The translations under genes were made by a program, and so were the position numbers. 16,393 nucleotides of DNA, from the NCBI GenBank assembly GCA_905193145.1, contig CAJJNP010000063.1:1-16393 (forward strand), given 5' to 3'. This stretch comes from an uncultured Odoribacter sp. Lineage in GTDB: Bacteria > Bacteroidota > Bacteroidia > Bacteroidales > Marinifilaceae. This document shows positions 1 to 7,575 of this stretch, one piece after another. The notes beneath the pieces are model-generated. The model did no database searches, was not told the DNA's origin, and was given only the letters and a program-made list of their open reading frames with translations. The first letter of the stretch is position 1; every line of letters starts with the position of its first letter.

Positions 1-180
1 GTTTTTCTTGAATTTCCGTTTCTTTTTAATATTCTAGGGTTTCAAAACGGGCAATCTGTTTCTTATATACCGGCAGCTCTTGCTATTGAGCTGGACGAAA
101 GATACGGCTTGCATTTATGTGATAAATATAAAATGAATGAATCAGATAATCCTTTGATAGTTCTTCATAAGTTTAAATAG
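1..180 (+). CDS. 3' end of an unrecognised protein (partial)
   Basis: Frame 1 is open from the left edge to a TAG at 178-180, giving the last 59 residues of a protein whose start lies outside the window. The fragment opens with a hydrophobic stretch (FLEFPFLFNILGF), then a segment containing SYIPAALAIELDERYG, and ends in LIVLHKFK. I do not recognise the family and see no catalytic motif. It does not look like the C-terminus of a TolC-like channel, so it does not obviously supply the missing part of the efflux operon. Only 37 nt separate it from the next gene, so co-transcription is possible. That the frame is coding is inferred from continuous openness, ordinary residue composition and the fit with its neighbour. 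Confidence 0.55.
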   Translation, partial: VFLEFPFLFNILGFQNGQSVSYIPAALAIELDERYGLHLCDKYKMNESDNPLIVLHKFK

Positions 181-217
181 TAACTAATATTTGAGTAAAT
201 CATAAAAACAATTCTAT

Positions 218-1294
218 ATGAACAAGCAATTTTTATATCTGGCGGTAGTGACTCTATGGGTAGGTCTGTACGGATGCAAGGATAAACCGAAGGAAGAGGC
301 TGTTGAAGAGCAGTCCCGGATAGAGCAACAGGACGGAATTACGGAGGTGAAGGTGCAGAAAGCCCGGTATGACCGTTTTGAGCTGGAACTGGTCAGCAAC
401 GGTAAGGTGACTGCCCGCAACAAGGCGGTGTTGGGCTTCCAGATAGCGGAAATTGTGGATTCTGTTTATGTGAGCAACGGTTCGCGGGTGAAGAAGGGGG
501 CTCCTCTGGTGTCTGTTGATGGCTATAAAGCCGGAGAGGCTTTCCGGGATGCACGCTTGAATCTGGAGAAAATGAAACTGGAGTTGCTCAGCCGCCTGAT
601 GAGCGAAGGTGTCAGTGACCTGAAGGATACGGCGCAGCTGCCGGCGCAACGTCTGCATACGATTATGCTGCAATGCGGCTATACATCGGCTGTCTCTGCT
701 TTTGCGAAGGCGAAGAAGGAGTATGAAAATATTATAACGAGGGCTCCGTTTGCAGGTGTGGTGGCAGATCTGGAAGCACGCCCGTTTAATCCGTCATCGG
801 CTTACAAGAGTGTGTGTACGCTGATTGACGATTCGCAGATGGAGGTGGTGTTCAATGTGCTGGAAACGGAAATCGCTTATCTCCGTCCCGGGATGGAGGT
901 GGAACTGACTCCATACGCCAACAGCAGTGTGATATTGCACGGAAAGGTGGCGGAAGTGAATCCGCGTATCGACGAGAACGGGATGGTGCGCATCAAGGCT
1001 GCGGTGCACAATCGGAACAGGGTGCTGGTGGACGGTATGAATGTGAATATCGTATTGAAACGGGAGGTGGCAAATAAGTTGATCGTCCCCAAGAGTGCCG
1101 TGTTGCCGCGACAGGGGAAAAAGGTGGTGTTTGTGCATTCGGGCGGGAAGGCTTTGTGGAGGTATGTGACGACCGGCATTGAAAACAGCCGTGAAATCAG
1201 TATTGAGTCGGGGTTGAAAGAGGGGGAAGAGGTTATATATGACAACAACCTCGGACTTTCGCACGAGAGTGAGGTTTCTGTTAAAAAAGAATAG
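218..1294 (+). CDS. RND efflux periplasmic adaptor (membrane fusion protein), probable lipoprotein
   Basis: 358 aa. Adaptors of this family (HlyD/AcrA type) sit in the periplasm and join an inner-membrane RND pump to an outer-membrane channel. The N-terminus is a short hydrophobic segment ending in LYGC, so Cys20 is a likely lipidation site, although Tyr at -2 is not a classical lipobox residue. A lysine- and glutamate-rich linker follows. Residues about 71-102 (VLGFQIAEIVDSVYVSNGSR, then VKKGAPL) are the first half of the lipoyl-like barrel-sandwich. A helical hairpin occupies about 107-170. RAPFAGVV at about 175-183 closes the barrel, and beta-barrel and membrane-proximal domains follow, including LIVPKSAVLPR near 287. 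The ATG follows an A-rich leader without a Shine-Dalgarno sequence, as is normal in Bacteroidota. The stop lies 1 nt before the first permease gene. Substrate is unknown; call based on family resemblance and operon context. Confidence 0.9.
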   Translation: MNKQFLYLAVVTLWVGLYGCKDKPKEEAVEEQSRIEQQDGITEVKVQKARYDRFELELVSNGKVTARNKAVLGFQIAEIVDSVYVSNGSRVKKGAPLVSVDGYKAGEAFRDARLNLEKMKLELLSRLMSEGVSDLKDTAQLPAQRLHTIMLQCGYTSAVSAFAKAKKEYENIITRAPFAGVVADLEARPFNPSSAYKSVCTLIDDSQMEVVFNVLETEIAYLRPGMEVELTPYANSSVILHGKVAEVNPRIDENGMVRIKAAVHNRNRVLVDGMNVNIVLKREVANKLIVPKSAVLPRQGKKVVFVHSGGKALWRYVTTGIENSREISIESGLKEGEEVIYDNNLGLSHESEVSVKKE

Positions 1295-1295
1295 T

Positions 1296-4200
1296 ATGAA
1301 GCTTTCAGCGTTTTCGATAAATACAATTTTCATTGTGCTGATGCTGTTGGGGATTTCTCTGATTCCCAGGCTGTCGTTACAGCTGATGCCTTCATCGCGC
1401 TCGAACGACCTGAGTGTGTCGTTTTCGTGGCCGGGTGCCAATCCGGAGATGCTGGAAATGGAGGTGACATCCAAACTGGAGGGGGCTTTTGCACCGACCA
1501 AAGGGCTGAATGCTATCCGTTCCTATACGGGGCAGGGGTATGGCGGCATTACGCTTTCCATTGACAAGCACGAGAATATTGATGCCGTGAAGTTGTATTT
1601 GTCTTCTCTGGTGCGCTCGCTGGAGAAGGGGCTTCCCGATGGGGTGCGTGTGAATCCGGTGGAAGGCGGGGAAGTGAATACCGGCGAGAGAAAGGAGGAG
1701 AAGCACAGGCTGCTGTTGAGCTATACCATTACGGGACCGGGCAGCAGCCAGGAAGTGGCGGATTATGCGGCGGAGCATATTGTACCCGTCCTGTCGGAAT
1801 TGGATGGGATTGAAAGTGTGAGTGTCACCGGTGCTGTTCCGTTTGAGTGGGTGTTGTTGTATGATGAACAGTTGCTCAAGGATATCAAGGTGTCGCCGGG
1901 GGATATAACCATGGCTATCAGTAAGCATTATTCACAGAGGGATGCCGGAAAGGTGCTGGTGGAGACATTTCCCGACAAGCGGTATTCATACATTGTCTTC
2001 AAAGGGAGCAGACAGGAGCAGGATGCGGATTTTTTGAATATTCCGATAAAAAATATCGGGGGGAAAATGCTCTTCCTGCGGGATCTCGTTACTCCGGATT
2101 ATCGGGAGGCCCGCCCGACATCGTATTACCGCATCAATGGGCTGAACAGAATCAATGTCAATATTTTCTGTGAGCAGAAATCGAATATGATAGACTTGTC
2201 GTTGAAGACAAGGACAGAAATGAAGAGGATGGCTGAAGGATTGCCGGACAATTATTCGCTGACGATGGTTCTGGACAACAGTCAGGAGTTGAAGGATGAG
2301 TTGAAAGACAATATGGTGCGCACGGGGCTGACTATATTGATTTTGCTGTTGTTTGTATGGATAACAAGCCGCAGCCTGCGTTATCTGTTGATTGTGACGG
2401 TCTGCCTGGCAGCAAATATACTGATAGCTTTGGCGCTGTATTGTTTTTTCGGTATAGAGATTCATCTGTATTCCCTTGCCGGGATAACAGTGTCGTTCGG
2501 TATCATTATCGACAATGTGATTGTGATGACCGACCACTATCGGCATTATCATAACCGGAAGGTTTTTATGGCGATTCTGGCAGCGACACTGACCACGATG
2601 GGGGCTCTGATTGTCATTTTTAATATGGATAATGAGGTGATGAGGAATATGTGGGGTTTTTCTGCCGTGATTATTATCAATCTGACGCTTTCTGTTGCGG
2701 TGGCACTGTTTTTTGTGCCTGCGCTGATGGAAAAAATTCCGCTGCGTGCCTCTTCTGCACGCAGGCATTACAGACACCTTCGGCGTACTGTGAGGTTTAC
2801 CCGTGGCTATGAACGGGTGATACGTTTTCTGCAACGCCACTGGTGGTTGTTGTTTGTGGCGGTGGTATTGGGGTTCGGACTTCCTGTATTTATGATTCCC
2901 AATACGATAGACCGGGACAGACCCTGTTCGGAATTGTATAACCGGATTTTCAGTAGCGAACTGTATCTGCAACTGAAGCCTTGGCTGGATAAGGGACTTG
3001 GCGGAAGTCTCCGTCTGTTTATTGAGGGTGGCGGCGGCGACTGGCGGCAGCACGACCGTACGGCGAAGGCGCGGACTACACTGAATATGGTGATGACTAT
3101 GCCGCATGGGGCTTCTCTGGATCAGATGAACGATGCTTTTGTGAAGGTGGAGCAGTTTTTGGCTGGATTTGATGAAATAGAGACTTTTACGTCGGATATC
3201 AGTTCGCCCAACCGGGCACAGATGTCCATTGTATTCAAGAAGGAGGAGGAGATGGATGGAGCTCCGGAAAGAATCAAAAACGAGCTGGTCCGTTTTGCCA
3301 ACAGTATCGGTAATGCGGATTCGGATATTTCCGGTGTGGGACGCGGTTTTTCCAACCGTACGGAGAATGAATACCGGAGTGAGTGTCTGAAAGTGGTGGG
3401 GTATAATTATCGGAAGGTGCTGATGTATGCCGATGTGCTGAAACAGAAGCTGGAGCAGCAGAAGCGGGTGAAGAAACTGTTTATCGGCAGTGAACGCAAT
3501 CCGGACAAGGCGAAGGAGTTTGCCATTGAGGTGAGCAAGGAAAAGCTGGCGCGCAACAATTCGGATGTCGGCAGTATGCTGGTCCATCTGTCGCAGCTGT
3601 CCGGTGCCGGTGATGCCCGGACGTATGCCTATATCGGCAACAAACGTTCGACGGTGGTTCTCCGCCCGTACGAACAGCGGACGGCGAGCCTGTGGGAGTT
3701 GCGGAACCGTCCCGTACAGGGCGAGCGTTCTGTCTTTCGGCTCAATGATGTCGGGAGTATCAGTGAGGACCGTAATTTTGAGGCTATCACGAAAACAAAC
3801 CAGGAATATGAGGTGTCGGTGATGTATGACTTTATCGGTGACTATATGCTTTCGGAGAAGGTGAAAGAACGGATTATGAAGGAGATGAACCGGGAAATGC
3901 CAATCGGCTTCCGTGTGAAGGAGGGACGTGAATGGGGCGGTTATTTCTGGAAGACAGATGACGGATTTGATATGCGTATATTGTATATCTTGCTGGTGAT
4001 AGCCATCATCTATTTTATCTGTGCCATTCTGTTGGAGTCGTTGAGGCAGGCATTGGTTGTGGTGACGATAGCACCGGTGTCTTTTATCGGCTGTTTTCTG
4101 GGATTTTATTTCTTCGGTTTGCAGTTTAATGAGGGCGGACTGGCTGCTTTTATTATGATGTGTGGATTGTCGGTCAATGCGATTCTGTATATTATTAATG

Positions 4201-4454
4201 ATTATAACAACCGCATCAAGGCAGGAAGTCCGAGAGGGTTGCAGACTTATCTGCGGGCATGGAATGCCAAGATTGTTCCGATATTGTTGACGATAGTCAG
4301 TACGATGTTGGGATTTATCCCCTTTTTGATTGGAGAGGTCAGCGACTTCTGGTTCAGCCTGGCTTTGGGGACGATGAGCGGGTTGGGCTTTTCCCTGCTG
4401 GTGCTGATGGTTGTGTTACCTGTAATGTTTAAAGAAAAAGTTGAGAAGATATGA
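1296..4454 (+). CDS. RND efflux permease, first of two (divergent Bacteroidota type)
   Basis: 1052 aa inner-membrane proton-driven exporter subunit of the AcrB/HAE1-like RND superfamily. The frame is open from an ATG at 1239, but I chose the ATG at 1296. It follows the adaptor's stop by 1 nt, has an A-rich leader, and starts directly before TM1 (INTIFIVLMLLGISLIPRL). The usual RND order is visible: TM1, periplasmic porter loop (about 30-330), TM2-6 (about 345-510), TM7 (HWWLLFVAVVLGFGLPVFMI), second porter loop, TM8-12 (about 890-1045). The TM4 relay Asp is D406 in IIIDNVIV, where AcrB has Asp-Asp. In TM10 the segment G957-LSVNAIL has no lysine at the place of AcrB Lys940. After TM7 there is an extended linker (about 545-590, with WLDKGLGGSLRLFI and a Gly4 run) before the first porter strand. 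It overlaps the next gene by ATGA, so the two are probably made together and may form mixed trimers. Confidence 0.9.
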   Translation: MKLSAFSINTIFIVLMLLGISLIPRLSLQLMPSSRSNDLSVSFSWPGANPEMLEMEVTSKLEGAFAPTKGLNAIRSYTGQGYGGITLSIDKHENIDAVKLYLSSLVRSLEKGLPDGVRVNPVEGGEVNTGERKEEKHRLLLSYTITGPGSSQEVADYAAEHIVPVLSELDGIESVSVTGAVPFEWVLLYDEQLLKDIKVSPGDITMAISKHYSQRDAGKVLVETFPDKRYSYIVFKGSRQEQDADFLNIPIKNIGGKMLFLRDLVTPDYREARPTSYYRINGLNRINVNIFCEQKSNMIDLSLKTRTEMKRMAEGLPDNYSLTMVLDNSQELKDELKDNMVRTGLTILILLLFVWITSRSLRYLLIVTVCLAANILIALALYCFFGIEIHLYSLAGITVSFGIIIDNVIVMTDHYRHYHNRKVFMAILAATLTTMGALIVIFNMDNEVMRNMWGFSAVIIINLTLSVAVALFFVPALMEKIPLRASSARRHYRHLRRTVRFTRGYERVIRFLQRHWWLLFVAVVLGFGLPVFMIPNTIDRDRPCSELYNRIFSSELYLQLKPWLDKGLGGSLRLFIEGGGGDWRQHDRTAKARTTLNMVMTMPHGASLDQMNDAFVKVEQFLAGFDEIETFTSDISSPNRAQMSIVFKKEEEMDGAPERIKNELVRFANSIGNADSDISGVGRGFSNRTENEYRSECLKVVGYNYRKVLMYADVLKQKLEQQKRVKKLFIGSERNPDKAKEFAIEVSKEKLARNNSDVGSMLVHLSQLSGAGDARTYAYIGNKRSTVVLRPYEQRTASLWELRNRPVQGERSVFRLNDVGSISEDRNFEAITKTNQEYEVSVMYDFIGDYMLSEKVKERIMKEMNREMPIGFRVKEGREWGGYFWKTDDGFDMRILYILLVIAIIYFICAILLESLRQALVVVTIAPVSFIGCFLGFYFFGLQFNEGGLAAFIMMCGLSVNAILYIINDYNNRIKAGSPRGLQTYLRAWNAKIVPILLTIVSTMLGFIPFLIGEVSDFWFSLALGTMSGLGFSLLVLMVVLPVMFKEKVEKI

Positions 4455-7400
4455 TAAGATTTTTCCTACAACGTCCAATAGCCGTCCTGATGACTGCCAT
4501 CGCTTTTATTGTATTGGGCAGTGTGGCGGCTTTCCGGTTGCCGGTGTCGCTGATGCCGGATATCGATATACCGGAAATCAGTATTCATTATACTCGGGAT
4601 GATGCTTCTGTAAGTGAGGTGGAGAATACCATCACGGGGAATCTCCGCAGTCAGTTGCAGCAGATTCCTCGCCTGGCATCGATAGAGTCTGAATCCCGGG
4701 ACGGCAGCGGGAGTATCCGGATGAAGTTTGACTACGGAACTTCCATCGATTATGCTTTTATAGAAGCGAACCAGAAGGTGGATGCTGCCATGAATTATCT
4801 GCCTCAGGACATGCAGCGGCCTGTGATTGTCAAGGCGTCCACTTCGGATATTCCGGTGTTCTATATCCAGCTGACTCTGAACAGTGCTTCGTCGGAAAAG
4901 CGGTTTCTGGAGTTTTGCGAGTTTACGGAGGCGGTGTTGAAAAAACGGTTGGAGCAGTTGCCGGACGTGGCAATGGTGGATATCAGCGGGAATTATCAGC
5001 CGGAAATGTATATCTTGCCGGATGCGGCAAAGTTGCGGAGCCTCAATATAACGCAGGAGCAGTTGCGGAACGCCATAGACAAGAACAATCGCATTGCCGG
5101 GAGTCTCAGTATTCGTGACGGGTATTACCAATACAGTGTGAAGTTTGTCAGTCAGCTGATGTCTGTCGAAGAGGTGGAGGATATTTATCTCAATATCGAA
5201 GGTCGTCTGATCCGGTTGCGTGATATTGCCGAGGTGGGTATCCGTCCGCGAGACAAAAGGGGGCTTTTTTTGCATGGCGAACGCCAGGCTTTGAGTCTGG
5301 CTGTCATTAAACAGTCGGATGCCAGGATGTCGGAAATGAAAGAGAAGGTGTCGGAGATGCTGGAGAATTTCAGAAAGGAGTATCCGGATGTCGAATTTGA
5401 GGTGTCCCGGGACCAGGCTTCACTGTTGAATTATACCATCAGCAATCTTTCGCAGAGTCTGGTATGGGGTATCATACTGGCAGTGCTGGTGATGCTGTTT
5501 TTCCTGAAGGATTTGAGGGCAGCTGTGATTATTGCTTTGAGTATTCCCATATCGACGGTCATTACAGTACTGTTTTTCCAGTTGTTGGGGCTTTCCATCA
5601 ATACAATATCGTTGGCGGGTTTGATTATCGGTGTCGGGATGATGGTGGACAATTCGATTATCGTGATAGACAATATCAGCCAATACCGTGAGCGGGGATA
5701 TGCATTGTTTGATGCCTGTAGCCTCGGTACGGTGGAAATCATCCGACCGCTGCTTTCTTCGGTGCTGACAACCTGTGCCGTTTTTATTCCGCTTATATTT
5801 TTGGGCGGTATTGCCGGAGCACTGTTTTATGACCAGGCGATGGCGGTTTCTGTCGGGCTTTTTGTGTCGTTGGCGGTTTCCATCAGTATTGTGCCGGTTA
5901 TCTATCATTTGCTGTTCAGACATGCCCGTACTTCCGGCGTTAACAGGTTGATGCAGAAAATCAGTTTGAAACACTTGGAGGAATATTATACTGCCGGCTA
6001 TCATTTTGTATTTCACCACCGTCGTCGGGCAATATTGCTCGTTGCGGGTATTATGGTGTTGGGTGTCTGTTCGGTATTCTATATCCGTCTGGAACAGATG
6101 CCGCCTTTGGAAATTGATGAGATGCTTGTAAAGGTGGATTGGAACAGCAGTATCCACATGGATGAGAATCACCGTCGGGCAGACAGGATTGTCCGCCGTT
6201 TTCAGAACGATTGCGAGGAAATCAGCTGTTTTGTTGGAGAAAAACAGTTTTTTCTGAATCGGGAGGATAATTTGAATCCGAATGAGGCGGAGTTTTATAT
6301 CCGTGCGGAGGATAACGGTAGTTTGAAACGGCTGTTGAAAAAGTTGCGGGAGTATGTCCGGGAAGAGTATCCGGAAGCCCGTCTGGAGACCGAGAAGGTG
6401 AAGAATCTGTTTGAGCAGATGTTTGAGGAGGAGACGGCTCCGCTGATTGCAAACCTGACCGGAGCAAAGAGACGGGAGATGTTACCGGTGGACAGTGTCA
6501 ATCGGTTTGTCGGGGAGCTGAACCGGAAAATGCCGGGACTTCATCTGAATCCGGTGGCTACGGTGGAGAGGATTGCCTTGCGGTTGCGCCCGGAGCGTCT
6601 GGCTCTCTATCAGGTGGATCGGAATGCCGTTATTTATGAGCTGGAGAAGAATATCAGTAAAAACAATATCGGCAAACTGAATACCGGCAGCCGGTATATT
6701 CCGATTGTCATTACAGAGACGGAGCAGACCTTGCGGGAGGTGCTTGCCCGTACTCAGATCATGACGAAGGACGGCAAGAATTATATTCCGGCAGAATCGT
6801 TGGTCGAGGTGACGGAGTCATGCGATTATAAGCAGATTGTCGGCAAGAAGGAGGGGGTGGTTGTACCGTTGGATATTTATGAGCCGGGAGATACGGAACA
6901 GACGATGGAACAGATTCGTCGGGAAGCCCGGGATAATGGAATGGATGTTCATTTTGAGGGTGCGCTGTTTGATGGTCGACAGACGCTTTGGGAGATGAGT
7001 CTGATTATCGTTATAGCGGTATTGATGCTTTATTTCATTTTGTCTGCCCAGTTTGAATCGCTGACTTTGCCGCTGATTATTTTGATTGAGATTCCGGTGG
7101 ATATAGCTTTTGCCCTTCTTACATTGTGGGTGTGCGGCATTTCTATCAATCTGATGTCAATGATAGGAATTATTGTCATGTCCGGTATTATTATCAATGA
7201 CTCTATTCTGAAGATAGACACGATTATCCGCTTGGAGCGGGAGGGATTCCCGTTGTTGGATGCCATACATGAAGGCGGGGTACGTCGGTTGAAACCTATT
7301 CTGATGACCAGTCTTACGAGTATTATTGCGATGATTCCTTTGTTATGGGGCGGGGATATGGGGTCTCAGTTGCAGCGTCCGCTGGCAGTGGCTATGATTA

Positions 7401-7492
7401 GTGGGATGGGATTCGGTACTTTGGTGAGCCTTTATATCGTTCCGTTGTGTTATTACTATTTGCAACGGATAAGAAATATTCCGAGGGTTTAG
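4451..7492 (+). CDS. RND efflux permease, second of two
   Basis: 1013 aa RND-superfamily permease, distinct from the first. It begins MIRFFLQRPIAVLMTAIAFI, the typical RND start (a short amphipathic helix, then TM1), followed by LPVSLMPDIDIPEISI and the first porter domain. TM2 starts near 337 (LVWGIILAVLVMLFFLKDLR). TM4 carries GMMVDNSIIVIDN with the relay Asp at D400 and Asn401 where AcrB has a second Asp. TM7 is near 528 and TM8 (IIVIAVLMLYFILSAQFESL) near 857. TM10 contains SGIIINDSILKID with N916-D917 where AcrB has Lys940-Asn941. Start overlaps the previous stop as ATGA, indicating translational coupling. Substrate cannot be predicted. The two-permease arrangement resembles the MdtB-MdtC heteromeric pump by analogy only. 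No outer-membrane factor follows; the next gene is mfd under its own promoter, so this is the end of the operon. Confidence 0.92.
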   Translation: MIRFFLQRPIAVLMTAIAFIVLGSVAAFRLPVSLMPDIDIPEISIHYTRDDASVSEVENTITGNLRSQLQQIPRLASIESESRDGSGSIRMKFDYGTSIDYAFIEANQKVDAAMNYLPQDMQRPVIVKASTSDIPVFYIQLTLNSASSEKRFLEFCEFTEAVLKKRLEQLPDVAMVDISGNYQPEMYILPDAAKLRSLNITQEQLRNAIDKNNRIAGSLSIRDGYYQYSVKFVSQLMSVEEVEDIYLNIEGRLIRLRDIAEVGIRPRDKRGLFLHGERQALSLAVIKQSDARMSEMKEKVSEMLENFRKEYPDVEFEVSRDQASLLNYTISNLSQSLVWGIILAVLVMLFFLKDLRAAVIIALSIPISTVITVLFFQLLGLSINTISLAGLIIGVGMMVDNSIIVIDNISQYRERGYALFDACSLGTVEIIRPLLSSVLTTCAVFIPLIFLGGIAGALFYDQAMAVSVGLFVSLAVSISIVPVIYHLLFRHARTSGVNRLMQKISLKHLEEYYTAGYHFVFHHRRRAILLVAGIMVLGVCSVFYIRLEQMPPLEIDEMLVKVDWNSSIHMDENHRRADRIVRRFQNDCEEISCFVGEKQFFLNREDNLNPNEAEFYIRAEDNGSLKRLLKKLREYVREEYPEARLETEKVKNLFEQMFEEETAPLIANLTGAKRREMLPVDSVNRFVGELNRKMPGLHLNPVATVERIALRLRPERLALYQVDRNAVIYELEKNISKNNIGKLNTGSRYIPIVITETEQTLREVLARTQIMTKDGKNYIPAESLVEVTESCDYKQIVGKKEGVVVPLDIYEPGDTEQTMEQIRREARDNGMDVHFEGALFDGRQTLWEMSLIIVIAVLMLYFILSAQFESLTLPLIILIEIPVDIAFALLTLWVCGISINLMSMIGIIVMSGIIINDSILKIDTIIRLEREGFPLLDAIHEGGVRRLKPILMTSLTSIIAMIPLLWGGDMGSQLQRPLAVAMISGMGFGTLVSLYIVPLCYYYLQRIRNIPRV

Positions 7493-7504
7493 ATGGTGAT
7501 ATCG

Positions 7505-7536
7505 ATTGGTTTTACGGTGGAAATGACTTACTTTTG
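7505..7536 (+). promoter_or_regulatory. Bacteroidota-type promoter for mfd-coaX
   Basis: TACTTTTG at 7529-7536 matches the Bacteroidota -7 consensus TAnnTTTG exactly. ATTG at 7505-7508 matches the -33 TTTG box in three of four bases, with 20 nt between the boxes, which is the expected spacing. Transcription would start near 7543, leaving a leader of only about 15-25 nt before the TTG start of mfd. The site lies in the 65-nt gap after the RND operon. No hairpin terminator is evident there, so some read-through from the efflux operon is possible. Confidence 0.65.
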
Positions 7537-7557
7537 CGGCGATATTAAATATTAAGT

Positions 7558-7575
7558 TTGAATACTTTGAATACA
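7558..7575 (+). repeat. 9-nt tandem duplication at the mfd start
   Basis: TTGAATACT is followed directly by TTGAATACA (8 of 9 bases identical). Each copy supplies a TTG that could start translation in the same frame, encoding (M/L)NT twice. The unit is a multiple of three, so gain or loss of a copy would keep the frame. Confidence 0.7.

Noticed and set aside
186..193. AATATTTG upstream of the adaptor gene as a -7 box for the efflux operon
   Set aside because: It matches TAnnTTTG in 7 of 8 bases, but no TTG or TTTG lies at the correct distance. The operon may instead be co-transcribed with the partial gene upstream.
1239..1295. Upstream ATG at 1239 as the start of the first RND permease
   Set aside because: It would add 19 hydrophilic residues before TM1 and overlap the adaptor by 56 nt. 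The ATG at 1296 sits 1 nt after the adaptor stop and gives a normal RND N-terminus.
1986..3587. Long antisense open frame (533 codons) opposite the first RND permease, and similar ones at 5420-6172, 4466-5275 and 9025-9840
   Set aside because: Their translations are rich in His, Gln, Arg and Asn with no hydrophobic core, domain or start signal. They lie opposite well-identified genes and fit an antisense shadow caused by codon bias on the coding strand.
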